A stretch of 64,000 nt of DNA from Steinernema hermaphroditum (taxonomy: Eukaryota > Nematoda > Chromadorea > Rhabditida > Steinernematidae), in assembly GCA_030435675.1 (NCBI GenBank), contig CM059622.1, positions 3,224,001 to 3,288,000 on the forward strand. The letters run 5' to 3'. The notes below the pieces were generated by a model. That model was not told where the DNA came from. It saw only the letters and a program-made list of their open reading frames with translations, and did not search any database. Positions 44,234 to 56,912 of this stretch are shown in pieces (position 1 is the stretch's first letter; every line of letters starts with the position of its first letter). The translations under genes and the position numbers were made by a program.

Positions 44234-46859
44234 AGTCTCCGAAGCCTCCCCTATTTCCATTTATAGCCATCAGCAAGTGTAGCTAAATGTTTTCTGCAAG
44301 ATTCTCTCCGTTTGCTGTAATCCTCGGGGAAAGGTCGCGCGATGTAATGCGCGATGCATGCGCAACTCCGATCGTCGTCTTAGGCGTGCGCGCCATTACA
44401 ACTGCCGAGAGGAGCGCGAAAAAACGCGCACCTCGTTCCAGTCGCCTCCGGGGACCGGTAACGCGCGCAGGCTGAACATTGAAGTGTCAAAGCGCCTCCT
44501 CGGGAATGGAGTGGGAGTCAGCTCCCGTGCGCGCCTCGCGAACATTGCTAATTAATGAAATATGTATTTTCCATGGTTTGTTTGTTGTTGAGTAGTCGTG
44601 CCGAAGGGGTAGCTCCTTGAGGGGAGCCTCTCCTAGGAGCCGATCATTGAGACCCTCAGGTCGAAGGTGTTGGCGGTTAGCATTGCTGTAGTCTCTGGGG
44701 ATGTTGTTTTTGTCCACGACATTTTAGATGATCCTTTGATTGAGTATAGTAGGCATTACGGCTTTGTTAGATGAAAAGGGTCTGGTATTTGGAGATCTTG
44801 TGTCTGCTTGTCTGTATCCAAGAATCACGATCGTTCGCTCTTTGCCTTATTGGCTGTCCAGACTGTCTAAACAGCTCTTGCAACGCATCTTTTGATCAAC
44901 TTTCATCGTTTTGGTTTTGGCCACAAACGCTATTGTATATACCTCTTATGTTTTGCTGGAATTGGTGGCTTGTACAAGTCAAGTGGGCCGAGAAAAAATT
45001 CCAGTCTATATAAACCGTGAAACGTCTGAGCCTATGTATTCGACCTGTGTCAGTAATCAAAGAATATCTCCTACGGGAGAGTGAAACAGCCGAAGTTTGA
45101 ATGATGTTAACATTCTGCTGTCCGACCGAAATCGAACGTCGGCGTTTGACCGTTCTTTAATGACTCGTCTAATCTATGACTTTTGCTGTTAAAATCATCT
45201 CAAAGGGTATAAAGGCCATTTGTTGCCAAAATCTGTTTTCTCCTCTTTGTGACCCACTACTTTTGAGGTCAATTCATTTCTTGGTTTTCCCGCTCTAATT
45301 CATTCTTATTACTTAATGGGAAATCTTCCCGATTGGATGACGTTCCTATTTTGTTGCCGTTGATAATCTACGCCATAACCTGTTTCAGAGATGATTCTTC
45401 GGCAATCAGTGAGTTGGCCCCCTGGTCGCCCCCTCATTTGTCTGCTCTCTTTTTTTCTGCGACCGGTCGGTCTGCGACAGACATCATGTTGTCTGAGTCT
45501 AGTAATAGGGGAAGGGGGAGAATCTGTGACTTATTACTTACACAGTTATTACCAATGTTTTCTGAGGAGAGCGTTGTTAAGGGTTAATCCACGAGTTTTG
45601 TATTCACGCGATACAAATTTTCTGTTTTTCTGTCCTTTGTGGTTTACCAAATCCAGAAATAAGGCTCAAGAGATTGTACGCATAAGGCCTGAGTTTATTT
45701 TCGTTCTTTTGCTACGTAACTGTACATCATTCGGCATTTCTTGGTAGGCATAGAAAAAAGAAGAGAAATACGAATGACACAAAGAAACTGCACAAAATAA
45801 GCGTTTAATTTTGTGAACTCGTGTCACATGTGCTTGCGAGGAAGGGTCCTCACCAGGGCTGCGCGAGAAGAGACTTTCGAGACTCGTGTCTTGCACAGCC
45901 GTGGTCCTCACCGGGGAACTTCTCGAACTGTGTTATATGGTTTTTAATTGCTTAACTTGGCGATAATAAGCAAAATAAAAGCTGGCATTAAATCCTGCGA
46001 CTTCAGTGTAGTCCGAGACTACCGTAACTTTCTCACTTCATGGGAAGGTCTGCGTTTTGCACTAAATGACCATTAGTGTTTACCGTTTTTGAGTGCAGAT
46101 CGGACATTTCTAGGTAAATGCTTATCGGCTTGAAATCGTAAATCGTTAGTCGTCCTTTCGTTGTCTTTAAAGTGCTCAGCGATTATGAGACCTACCTAGA
46201 GGCGTTCAAAGCACACGATCACAATTTGTATCCGCCTTAAGCAAATGAAGTTACAGAGTTAAAGGTTGCTTTAGTGAATTGTGACGGCAAAGAATTTTTT
46301 AATTTGTCTGGGCGGGCCTGTCGCTCAGACATAAATCTTAGTTGTCACATAAAACTTGAAAGTTGATGGGGACATTTAGAAAATTCCACGTCCTAAGAAG
46401 GACGGTTCTGACCCTGAATGTTAATCTGCTCGCGTCTTGTTTATGTCCTAGTCGATAATGGAAAAACAGTGAGTTGAGTTTTAAGATTTGTAGAAAGGTT
46501 CCTTTCTTCTGTGTCCCCAAAAATCGGTCGAGCCGTTCACTCGCTCTCTCTGAGCTCCAAATGAGTGGTCGTTCGCGGCCGTCGTTGCTGGTGATCCCAA
46601 CGATTTTAGAGCTGCTTGGTTGGTTGGCCAAGACGTCCCACTAAGAATTTATGCCTTTATTATAGATTATCTATGTAACTATTCTAACGTCATCATCCTA
46701 TCCCATCCGTGCCGTAATTCTAAACGATGTGGCTTAGTTTCGTATTCCCGTTAGATTATTCATTTGAGAGCCATATAAATAGCTATGTAATTACTCTCCG
46801 ATTTTTCTTATTGGAGTATCAGATTTATAGGATACGTAGATGCCTTTTATGGGCCACTC

Positions 46860-47110
46860 TGTATAAAATATCATACAAGATGTCTCAAAAAGGGCATTTT
46901 AGACAGTCGTCCAGAAAGCCATTCGGAAAAGTACTGAAATGCTCCTGATCGTAGACACAAGAGGATTCTGACAGACACCAGTCTAGAGAGTCTGCAGTCT
47001 GCAAAGCAATTTTCGAGAACGTTCAATAATGAGACCAGCCGCTGTCTGTTTTTCGTTTCCTTTCTTATTTTTCAACCGGTCTCATGTTTGGACGCCTTCG
47101 GAAATGACAT
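46860..47110 (+). repeat. Dispersed repeat, copy 1
   Basis: Shares with 52990-53175 the ordered blocks ATCGTAGACACAAGAGG, TCTGCAGTCTG, AATGGTGAGACCGGCC-like and TTTGGA.GC.TTCGGAAA. The copies are clearly diverged (about a quarter of bases differ by eye) and I see no coding capacity or clear ends. Confidence 0.7.
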
Positions 47111-47784
47111 CCCGGAGTTCTTGGGACATTTGGAACACCTCGTATAAACCTTATGTGCCTCCAAAACACACCGATTCCTACAAAACAACCCACTTGGAGG
47201 TAACTTTCGCAGACAGTCTCATTGATTTGCATTCTAGACACCTATGGTCAGCGTGATTGTTTTGAGACAATTAGGCAAGCCAGTCCATCAAAGACGTCTG
47301 AAAATGACCATCGTAGACTGTCTACAAGGCCTGTTTCTATTTGAATTGCTTGAATAAGCGATTTGGCACTTTCGCCGACGAAAGCACTTTTGAAAGAGCG
47401 AATTGTTTTATACTTCTGAGTCTTGAAATTTCGATGGCACAGACTAACTTTGGGTTCTTTGAAAGTGCAACATTTCAATTCACACGCACTCCATTCCCTC
47501 GGGAAGATTCGTTTGGTTCACTTTTTTGTTTGTTTCCTATTTTCACTGAAATCCACTAAATATTATATTTTCGGGATGTGAATCATCGTCCTGTGTTTTC
47601 GCCACACCAATTTTGGTCGTTCATGCACTTGTATTTTGAATAACAACGCATCCAGTAGATTGAATGTCTACTGCAGTACTCCACCTATCCTAAACAAGTT
47701 TTGAACCTTTGAGACTTAACTTGGGTGCTAACAAGGGTGCATTCCAGGGTGTCCGTCTTGGATCAATCTTTTTATTCCGCTTAT

Positions 47785-47955
47785 ACGCATACCCGCATAC
47801 CATGAAGACACTCTTCGAAAGCTACGTTCAAATGACTGTAGTCAACCTTGTAAAAGAAAGGCTATTTGTTTAGGTAGTCTAACTGGGTAGTTTCTTCGCT
47901 GCCATTTTTCGGATCATGGTTCGACTCCCCTCCCGATCACTACTTTTTAGTTTGC
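47785..47955 (+). repeat. tRNA-related (SINE-like) repeat, copy 1
   Basis: Shares with 60593-60760 the start GCTTATACGCATACC and the ending GG(G)TAGT.TCT.CGCTGCC..TTTT..GGTTCG.CTCCCCTCCC. The GGTTCGACTCC near 47920 is a good RNA polymerase III B box. The upstream A box is degenerate here, so it may be inactive. Confidence 0.55.
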
Positions 47956-49145
47956 CCCATTTCGCGGCCTACAACGGCTTCTGATTGAGTTGGGCGAACT
48001 TCCAGGCGAATGTACCATAGCTTAACATGTAGACATCTTTATAGCTTTTTCCTCCCTTCACATGAGCTACAGCAGATACGCACTCGTCTGGTGACTAATA
48101 GTTCATGGAAGTTCCTTAGACTGCGTCCAATAGTAGGATTTCCCTTACAATCGATCGTCTGAAAGTTTGTCTGCGATCTAGACTCCTTATCATTTCCTTA
48201 AAGCTTCTCGAAAATGCCCTTCCTCAGAGTTCGTCGAGGCTAAAAAAACAGATCGGAAATAATGTCACTTTCCATGTTTTTTCTAATGGAACCTTCCGGT
48301 AAAGCGCAAGCTCTACCATATTGCATTTGTGTCGCTTCCGTTAAAAACATGAAACTTCATCACTGTTAGACGCGTATATAAGATTGTTGGCTGAAAACAT
48401 GGACTCACATCTACTTTACTTCGTCCATGCCAGTCGTGCATACTATGTATAGACAGTGAGAATTCTTTTTGCGTCATTGGCTCGTCGGCGAAAGATTAAT
48501 GCCCTTCAAAGGATTGTCCTTCATGACTTTTTGAGGCCATTAGCGGCCGTTCTCGAGATGGCAGCATTGCTTATCTTTCGTCGTTTTGAAACAACGTTAG
48601 CTTCGCTCATCCACAGTTTAAATTCCGTAGACATACTCCTCAATCCCGGTGCTCCATCTCCACAGGAATCAATCAACCGAAAGGCCCTGCTTATTATTTT
48701 CGGCTCATTTTTCGGCAAGTCTTTGCGAGACTTGTGTTCTAAAACTGGTTTGGATTCGTTTGGTACCTTCGGTTTTTATTTTGACGATTGGACAAGATTA
48801 TCACATAGTCATCTAGAGCTCTTTTCGATACATCAGTCTTGCAGATTCCAAAATTTAAATCGACTATCCATGAGGAAGGTGTCGCCGCGATCAGCCTTGC
48901 CCATATTTGCGCTACCCTGGCTTATTACTTCGCGACTTCGCACGTTTTGGTATCGAAGGAACAATATAAAACGAGAGGAACCTGAAATATAAGATTGGAC
49001 GATGGAGCACATTCCATGCTTTTGATTACTGTAACTTGCAAGTGTAGTGTACTCTGAGTGTCAGGGATAAAGAAGGCCTTCGAGGTTTCGCAGTAAAGTG
49101 TGCCTATACTATGAGTCAGCTTTTTACCTTTCAAGCGTGTTAGTG

Positions 49146-49220
49146 GGTAGGTATAAAACATCGAAAAGAGCTCTAGATGACCACTCATCATAACACAGAT
49201 GTCAATGTTTTATACCTACC
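49146..49220. repeat. Perfect 16-bp hairpin
   Basis: GGTAGGTATAAAACAT at 49146-49161 is the exact reverse complement of 49205-49220, separated by 43 bp. A second inverted match (ATCTAGAGCTCTTTTCGAT at about 48810-48830 against 49160-49177) surrounds it, so the area looks like a nested foldback remnant. Confidence 0.7.
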
Positions 49221-52200
49221 TTGTCTTAGTCATCACTAAAAAACGAAAGCACAAGTTCAAATCCTGTTCACGTTACTTCGGAATTTGTGACAATGACACA
49301 ACAACGACATTGTTTGGACTTATACTGGACATTGTTTCTTTTCTGAAAGGACTCTCTAAGGACAAGTTAACTTTCCGTATAGTTACTTGATTGATTCGAT
49401 TCGAAGACACGCCCTAAACCGAAAGAAGGCTCTTGGAGTGTTTTCCTGCCGCCTGGGAATTCAGGAAATGAGGCGCTTCCTTGATGAGGAACTCATTACG
49501 ATATTAATCTTCGATTTTATTAACGATATCCAATACCTGGCGGTTTCAAAGGTTCTCTATGTGCTAGGTCTGGCGATAAGATCGCCAAAAAGAGCGCCAA
49601 TTCTATTGACCACAAAACGACCTTGAAGAAAGCTTATTTCCATTTTACGCCCTAGATCTAGGCTTGGCTTTGCAGCTTTCTGTCTGCATATTTACCTCGA
49701 TATTCATTTTTGTGCATGGGTTGTATAGTACGAGTGTGCCCTTTATGCGTTTAAAGAGTGCAGATTCTACCAGGTACGGACTATTCCAAAACACTATGTC
49801 CGCTTCATGATACTATTTTAATACCTGCGGTTTTCGGTATGCTATTACCTAGAAACTACGAGAAATTGGAGGGATTGTTACGCGACATGGCTTTTTCCCA
49901 TGATCAGTAACGTTCTCTGAAGTAGGAAGCTCGCGGCCAGCAACTATGTCGTCACAGATCTTTTAATCGCCATAATCAGTGCTCATTATCTTAGAACGTC
50001 CTACTCATTTCAACACAATGTCCTTTAGGTTTGGCGAACTTTGATTCTTTGAGATCCATTTACCTCACCTTCCCTGGTGGAGCTATTTAAAGTCATCATG
50101 GCAGCTGTGGTGTCACGCCATATGTGTGTGTTCTGCTACGTGCAGTTTGAACTTTTAAGTGTGAGCGTCTTCCTATGTTCTTAATGAAGTCGATATGTAT
50201 CATCTGGTTGAAATCCCAAAAGATTAACCATGAAAGTACGTGTTTGTTGTTTTGGACGTGAGAACACAGGAATGAGAAGTACTGTGTTGTGGAATTAGCT
50301 AAGACTCTTGGCTCTCCTGGCTCAGGAGACAAAGGCTTTTCGTCCTCGTCAGTGCTATTTGGTGTTATTTGAGGAGATGAACATCATCTTTTTTGAAGAA
50401 TTGTGGACGAGTCCGCGTGAACTGGCCGGATAAAATGCATAAGTTGGATATATGGATTGTCGTTTTCCCCGTGAAAGCTGTTATTGTAACCATGAGCAAT
50501 CCCGTCGGATAATTGGACCCAGCTAATCAGCATATAGAGCTTGGCGTTAATTAACTTCTAGCGTGCCCAATAATACATTATTTGCGAATCAAATCCAAGC
50601 AGATTGGCTACGAAAGGTGATCATATGACTCACAATAAGACATACATAGTTCCAAAACCATTCTTTTTACATGCAAAAGGACGAAAAGAATCGCATTGGA
50701 TCGGAGACTGCTCACGGGTTTATGCGCGTCCTAACCCTAACTCCCACCACTCCACCACATCTCAGCCCAATCGGCGCTCATCACATAGAAACATTCCCAT
50801 TTGAGTAAACCATGAAATACGAAAATAATAAATGAGGATGGGTTGTTTTTGTTTCATCGTTGAAAAGAGAGATGTTCGAAGGATGATCCGATCAAGGTGG
50901 GCGAGCTTATCCCGCGTATGTTTCTGGAATGTCTCTCATCCCATTTACGATTAACGGATTTGAGATATCCTTTGGTGGGAAGATAATCTTCTTTGGGTTG
51001 TTGTCTTTGGGTTTCGGCTGGGCGTTCGAATTTGAAATTTGGATAAAGAAACATATCTTCTGTCCATGTTTCCTCAAGCTCAGGTCTCAAAACAGCGGTT
51101 CCAGCCAGACTGCATAGTGTGTATCTTGGCAACGATAAACGAAACAACTCAACGAGCGATTCCAGACAAAATATTGCTTATTGATACATCTTGCTGCGCT
51201 TATAATATGGATAATTTATCTTCTTTTTGTGTTATTCGAATGTGGTCCTTACGCATATCCAAATCGTACCTTTTACAGTTCACGAACAAAGATATCAAAT
51301 GCGTCTATTTCTAGAAAGTGATCTTTTTAAAAAATTCCATATTTTGTTTGTTTAATTCACGTGTGTCACCAAATGAAGGTAAGGAAAGGTCACAACTCCA
51401 GTCAATTTCACTGAAAATTCGACCCGGAATTCGACCCATGACGTTCAGAACCCCCGACCACTCGTACGGATCCATCCCCAATAGGCAATTTAGAAGTGTA
51501 TTGTTCTCGAAATCTACCCGGTACGGACAACTGATTTTTTCTGCACAGTTATTGCACTCCCTAAGATCCGTTAGTTCATCGAATTTCAAGGTCATCTTGT
51601 AAGCTAATATTCATTGGCGAACAAGGCACTAACTTCTAGTGCACTCATGGTCATGTGGATTCCTGAGCCCCTCGACAGACACAAAAAAAAATTAACGCTG
51701 AAATTTCTGAGATCCTTCCGCTAATCCACTTAGTCTTACCGGAAATCCGAACTCTCCAGTGGGATCGGATCTTCCTCCTACGGTCAATGACTCATCGTCT
51801 CTGCAGGAAAACACACTCAGAAACGTTTCCTTCGCCTACGACTTCGTGTTACATTCTTGATGGGTTATTCTCTTGTTTTGCTCAGATCTCAGCAGCTTCT
51901 CCAGTAATTTTGGAATACCTTGTATAGTCCTTAAATGTAACAAATCGCTTTTTTGAGAATTTTATAGCTTGTTTGAAAAGCTAAAAGAATCATATTTCTT
52001 TTTTGATATAGTGCGTTCCCGAATTGGAATATCTGCATTACTATGAAATAGCGTCGGATGCATTTATGCCCAACTTCCAATGAATAACGGCTTTGTTTTC
52101 GTCAACAAAGCCTCCGGATGGTACATTATTTATCGAGACAAACGTCAGCGTTGTTTTGAAGTTTCGGTGATATCTGAATGCACAATTGTAATTAGTTCTC

Positions 52201-52989
52201 CGTTAACTGCCTGGCTGCTGAATCAGCCGGATGCTGATCTCCTGGACTGGCGTCAACACAGCTGTCGCGCCTATAAATTTGGAAGAAAACAGTGATTACA
52301 TAATGATATGTTCCTTTGGGGGAAAACATCCTTAGAACAGTCATAAACTTAAACATACTTTAGGTTTAGCAGAAAAGGTTGAAGAAGAGATGAGTCGGTT
52401 GGTGGATTGCGTGATCAGGTGGAAGCCTCATCGACAGGACTGTCGAACGTGATGTGATCCCATGTCTCCCCGAGGCTTGTCGACTATATCTTTAGTCGTC
52501 TCAAGGCCTCGTCTCAGGCTGTTGCTTGGTTGGACCGGGTTGGACTAATCTATAGACTGTGGTCCATTTTCAAGCCGGGCTTAGTGCCTACACAAATCGG
52601 CCCTCTATTTTAAACGCATACGTAGTAGATGCCCGCCATACTTGAGTAGTCACTTGTCTATGCGGTTGCAAATCCATTTGAAGTGAATGTTCACTCTTCA
52701 AGGCTGAACCGTATACACGGGAATGCCGAATTCTTTCCTGGAGGCTTGTTTACTGCACCCTCTGAATGCGTAGGATCTAAAGTGACGACCAACACACGTC
52801 GATACATGGAAATACCGAAAAAAAGATGTTTTTAAGACAGTCTGCAAAGTGCATTCGCATATCTAAAAAAGTTAAGAAATAATTTGGATTTGAGGACATG
52901 AGAGTTATAGTTTTGCAGAGACAAGTACGGCTCTTTTTTATAAAAAGGCGAGTCCCACTCTGATAGATGAATGAAGTCAGGACCAACGT

Positions 52990-53175
52990 CTCCAAAAGTG
53001 ACTTTGTAGACTGTTTTACTGGAGTGCATTTAATCGTAGACACAAGAGGGTTTTGGTTGCCACTAATATAGAAAGAATCTGCAGTCTGAAAATCCATTTT
53101 AGACAACATCCAATGGTGAGACCGGCCGATGCCTTTTTTCCGGCGGCTCCAACATTTGGATGCTTTCGGAAACGA
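52990..53175 (+). repeat. Dispersed repeat, copy 2
   Basis: The diverged partner of 46860-47110 in the same orientation, with the same ordered blocks, beginning TAATCGTAGACACAAGAGG and ending near TTTGGATGCTTTCGGAAA. Confidence 0.7.
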
Positions 53176-54158
53176 CTTTCTAGACTCTTTTACTCCAACA
53201 AGATATTCCGAGAGGTGTTACTCCTAAAGATCCTACGCAGGTTACAGTATCATAAAAGGATCACTTAAAAGGGGCTTCAAATAAGTTGCTGAATGTTAAA
53301 AGATATATTTGATGCAAACATGTCCGCTTGAGATGTCAGTTTGATTTCTATATTAAGATCGTACCATCCAGGGGAATCGTTAAGTACGTGAGAATTTCCG
53401 GGCCCAAGTGACGTAAGTATAGGAACAAGTTAAACCAAATGGGGATAAATATGAAGTATAGTATATAACTGTGCACTGCAGGACTCGTAGAGACTTGTCG
53501 ATATTGCTCATGTCCTGAGCATCCTCTGTGCGTAGATGTGCTGGATCTTAAGCGTTCTTGAGTGAGAGTAAATCCATACCTCTCGTCTCGCTTTAATTTC
53601 CTCCGATCCCCTATCACGTCAGAGCCGTGCAGTCTCCGTTTACATGGCTCTGATCCTCACTAGATTGTTTTCTATAGTGTGTTTTGAAAAATCGTTTGAC
53701 TTTTAAAAAGCACGTCATTCTCGGTATTCCCCTCCTCCGCGCACTTAACTGTTTGCAAATCCAACTGACCTTAACGTTTACTTAAAACACTGGAATCCGT
53801 TCAGAAATGTATTTTTGGGGCGATTTTTCCAAAGTGAGTTCCCACAGTGGTCTTGTTTACGCTGCCCTATAGAGACGCTAGACTGGTAAACAGGACCACT
53901 TAGTCCAATGATCGCTGATCTATTTAGTGTTTGTTGAGAGCCATCAGGGCCATCATGTACTTTTGGGAGGATATTTCTCACAGATGACCTTAGAAACATT
54001 TGAGATTAGGACATGGGACTTTTCGGGAAATGTTTACTTACTACATTTAGGTAGAGCTATAGAGGAGTGTAATACAAACTAGACTAAAAATGGGGTTTCT
54101 AGCCAGAGCCATGTCGATGTCTATCCCTATCCTTACGTCCTATCGTATGAACATCGTG

Positions 54159-54230
54159 TCCTCGGTAGTATAGTGGTGAGTATCCGCGCCTGTCACGTGC
54201 GAGACCCGGGTTCGATTCCCGGCCGGGGAG
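54159..54230 (+). tRNA. tRNA-Asp (anticodon GTC)
   Basis: The 72-nt cloverleaf is complete. Acceptor TCCTCGG pairs with CCGGGGA (one T-G pair), with discriminator G. The D-arm region is TAGTATAGTGGTGAGTA. The anticodon stem-loop is CGCGC-CTGTCAC-GTGCG with GTC at 54192-54194. The T-arm is CCCGGGTTCGATTCCCGG. No intron. A-box and B-box promoters lie inside the gene. It differs from the common metazoan tRNA-Asp at only a few stem positions, most of them compensated. Confidence 0.97.
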
Positions 54231-54235
54231 TAATC

Positions 54236-54241
54236 TTTTTT
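54236..54241 (+). terminator. RNA polymerase III terminator of tRNA-Asp
   Basis: A run of six T begins 6 nt after the tRNA's last base, the standard Pol III stop. Confidence 0.8.
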
Positions 54242-54624
54242 CTTCTCGTTTTTCAAAGCCTTTAGTCTCACGTCATCAGTTCTTTCCTCGGTCAACGAAC
54301 GATAAAAAATTGACTTTTCTAAAACCCTTTCGTGTTTTTTATAAAGTCTATTTCTTTCCATATTTCTCAAAGACTTTTTTCGATGTGACTTTTCACAAAA
54401 CTGGAACCTAAATTCCCACGATATGGCCCATGTAACCGAATCCCTTACGTAATTACCCTTCAACTTCGACCCCGTTTCCACTTTCGCCTTCGTTTTTTGT
54501 AGTCCCCGCGAGTTCCCACGAACGCCTTCGGCGAATTATCGCTCCCGCGAGCGCGCGGTAATCCGAGTCCGCCCTAATCCGCGTCCGCTCCAGCAGCTTC
54601 TCTCCACCGAGCGCCACTCACGCG

Positions 54625-55872
54625 ATGCCGTCACCAATCGTGCTCCTCCTCGCCATCGTCTTCGTCGCCGTCGGATTCTCCGAAGTGCCCGAGGAGGAGT
54701 TTGACCCTCTGGCGGCCCACGGAGGCATCTTCAGAGCGCTCGACTGGACGCCGGCCGAGCTGGCCAGGATCAGCCAGTACCACGCCCTGGCAGAGTACCA
54801 TCAGTTGATCGAGTTCGTCAAGGTGGGGACACTCTGAAGCTTTCTGCAGAGGTGACTCTTCGGTTATAGGACAAAATGAGAAATTCGGACGTCGACTTCT
54901 TGACTAGACAGAGAATAGGAAAGTTCCTGAAGATGAAGCGACCGCCATCAGTGCTCAGAACGTTGTTGTCGAAGAAGGAGAAGCACAAGGTAAGTATAGG
55001 TTGAGTAAGGGAAACAAGACTGTGTTCAATATGTGTCTCAAAAAAACTGGACAAAGTGTACAAGATGCACAAAAGAGACTCTTTTGATCGGTCTGCTTCC
55101 GACTGCGTTGGAAGTGACAATGCACTTTCCAGACTGTCTAGAAATGGCTTTCTTTTTTGCCTCACTTAAGGATGGCCTAAAAGGTGTCTAGACTGAAGTT
55201 TAGCCGGTCATTCTCGAGGATATCCAAAGGTGTGATCGGTCGGAGAACGTTAGTTTTCGTTCTTTTTCTCTTCTTTTCGCTCTCGCACTTCTTTCGATAA
55301 TCTCAAAAATGACCTCTAGCTGCTTCCTTCTACACAAAATCACCATTAAAAGTGATTCTCTGATCACTAAGGGTGTGCATTGGTTCAAACCCTTCAAGTA
55401 TACTATAATCGTACAGAAGTTGTACGTTTGAGCAATTCAATTTTCACAGCAACACCAGTAGTTTCCCCCGGATTCCTTGTCAACACTCTTGACTAATAAC
55501 TCGAATACAAATGGAATTAAGTCGATTTTTTGAGTGTAAAAACAACAAGCGTGAGATTAGTTCCCTTTGGCAGTCTATACTTTGGAAATTCAACTATTTC
55601 ATGGAAATTCAGGATCGTGGGATTGGTGAATCGCTGTTGATATTTTAATGCTGTCTGAATCTATCTGTATTGGCACGGGATCTCTTCCCGTTTCTACCTA
55701 ATCCATCTCACCCTATAAACAGCCTTGACTTCGTTCCTTTCAGATGAAGAGCCTCCACCAACGAGGCGAGATCGCCGAAGCGATGGGAATCCTCCGCGAC
55801 CGACTCGCGCTTCTCGGCAAGAAGGACCGTAACCGCGTTTTGCAGTACTTCGGCTACCCGACAGAGCCCTAG
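54625..55872 (+). CDS. Small secreted alpha-helical protein, unknown function
   Basis: Three exons in phase (54625-54822, 54870-54989 and 55744-55872) encode 148 aa. A clear signal peptide (MPSPIVLLLAIVFVAVGFS) is followed by an acidic start (EVPEEEFDPLAAHGG). The rest is predicted helical and charged (FLTRQRIGKFLKMKRPPS, LLSKKEKHKMKSLHQRGE, RDRLALLGKKDRNR) and ends LQYFGYPTEP. There is no cysteine in the mature chain and no membrane segment. Several dibasic sites (KK) could be cleavage sites, so a peptide precursor is possible. A member of a nematode-specific secreted helical family is equally likely. A GC-rich 5' flank precedes the ATG. Confidence 0.8.
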
Positions 55873-56109
55873 GAAGTTGGCGCGAGAACACCACATGCAT
55901 GTAGATAACATTCTCATCCGCGAAACCAAAGCACTTTATTATCCAACTAATTATTCGTACATTGTGAATAAATAAGTATGTAAGTAGTGAACACATCATA
56001 TTGAACGTCGGGACGCAAACAACTCGATTCTCGGGACTCGATCAACGCACGCATACAGCCGAGAGCGAAAGATAGGAAATGTACCGTGGTTCTCTTCGCG
56101 CACCTGTTC

Positions 56110-56912
56110 CTCTCGAGCAGAGTTGTCGGGTTCGGGTTTTCGGGTCGGGTTTTTCGGGTTTTCGGGTCGGGTTTGGGTGTCGGTTTCGGTTTTTCGGGTC
56201 GGGTACCCGAAAGTTTCGGTTTCGGTTTCGGTTTCGGGTTCGGTTTCGGGTACCCGAAAATTTCGGTTTCGGGTTCGGTTTCGGGTCGGGTACCCGAACT
56301 TCCCGGTTGGATTTCCCTGATTTTCGGTGTTTTGGAACTGTCGAACCGCGATTTTATTTTTTCTAACCCCATAAAAGCGATCAGTCACAGCGCGGCGAGA
56401 CCCAGAACCTATATTAGCGCTTTGAGATATCGAGATCTCCAGAAAAAGTAGGATATTTCGTACGTTGATAGATCGTGCTAGTGCAAACTTTGGGCGTAAG
56501 CGTGGCGCCACAACGGTACCGAGGTGTCGGTCTGCGCTTATGACGTGAACATGAGTGGGATGCACCGACGACAAGTTCATTAACTTTGTAACCTTTGTAG
56601 ACAGTTTGACGTCCACCTTTTCTGAGAGTTTCACGTTGATACAGTTTAGTCTTAAACTGAAGGACGCACGAAAAGGACTGCGGGAAAAAAAGGAAAAAAA
56701 ATGTCCCCAACTTCAAAAACAACTTCGGGTTTTCGGTTTCGGTTTCGGTTTTTTCGGTTTCGGTTTCGGTTTTTTCGGGTTCGGTTTCGGTTTCGGGTAC
56801 CCGAAAATTTCGGTTTCGGGTTCGGGTTCGGTTTCGGTTTCGGTTTTTTCGGGTTCGGTTTCGGTTTCGGGTACCCGAACTTTCGGGTACCCGGACAACT
56901 CTGCTCTCGAGA
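56110..56912. repeat. Element with short inverted ends and two TTCGGN hexamer arrays
   Basis: The ends are an imperfect inverted repeat of about 20 bp (TCTCGAGCAGAGTTGTCGGG at 56111-56130 and its counterpart at 56890-56912, CCGGACAACTCTGCTCTCGA). Just inside each end is an array of TTCGGT/TTCGGG hexamers interrupted by GGGTACCCGAA palindromes (56125-56320 and 56725-56890), both in the same orientation. The 400 bp between is not repetitive. Frames reading PKPNPKPK or FRFRFR across the arrays are by-products of the repeat. Confidence 0.75.

Larger units (their letters stand above)
44234..54158. other. Gene-poor region, no gene recognised
   Basis: About 9.9 kb of moderately AT-rich sequence with many short frames. 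The longest (48456-48992, 178 codons) shows no domain, signal or conservation cue that I can support. It does contain dispersed repeats, a hairpin and a tRNA-like repeat, listed separately. It ends at the tRNA-Asp gene. Confidence 0.55.

Noticed and set aside
44771..45013. 80-codon frame with a signal-peptide-like start
   Set aside because: No homology impression and no neighbouring exons; hydrophobic starts occur by chance in T-rich DNA.
48456..48992. 178-codon plus frame in the gene-poor region
   Set aside because: No domain, no splice context, and partly overlapped by inverted-repeat sequence; consistent with chance.
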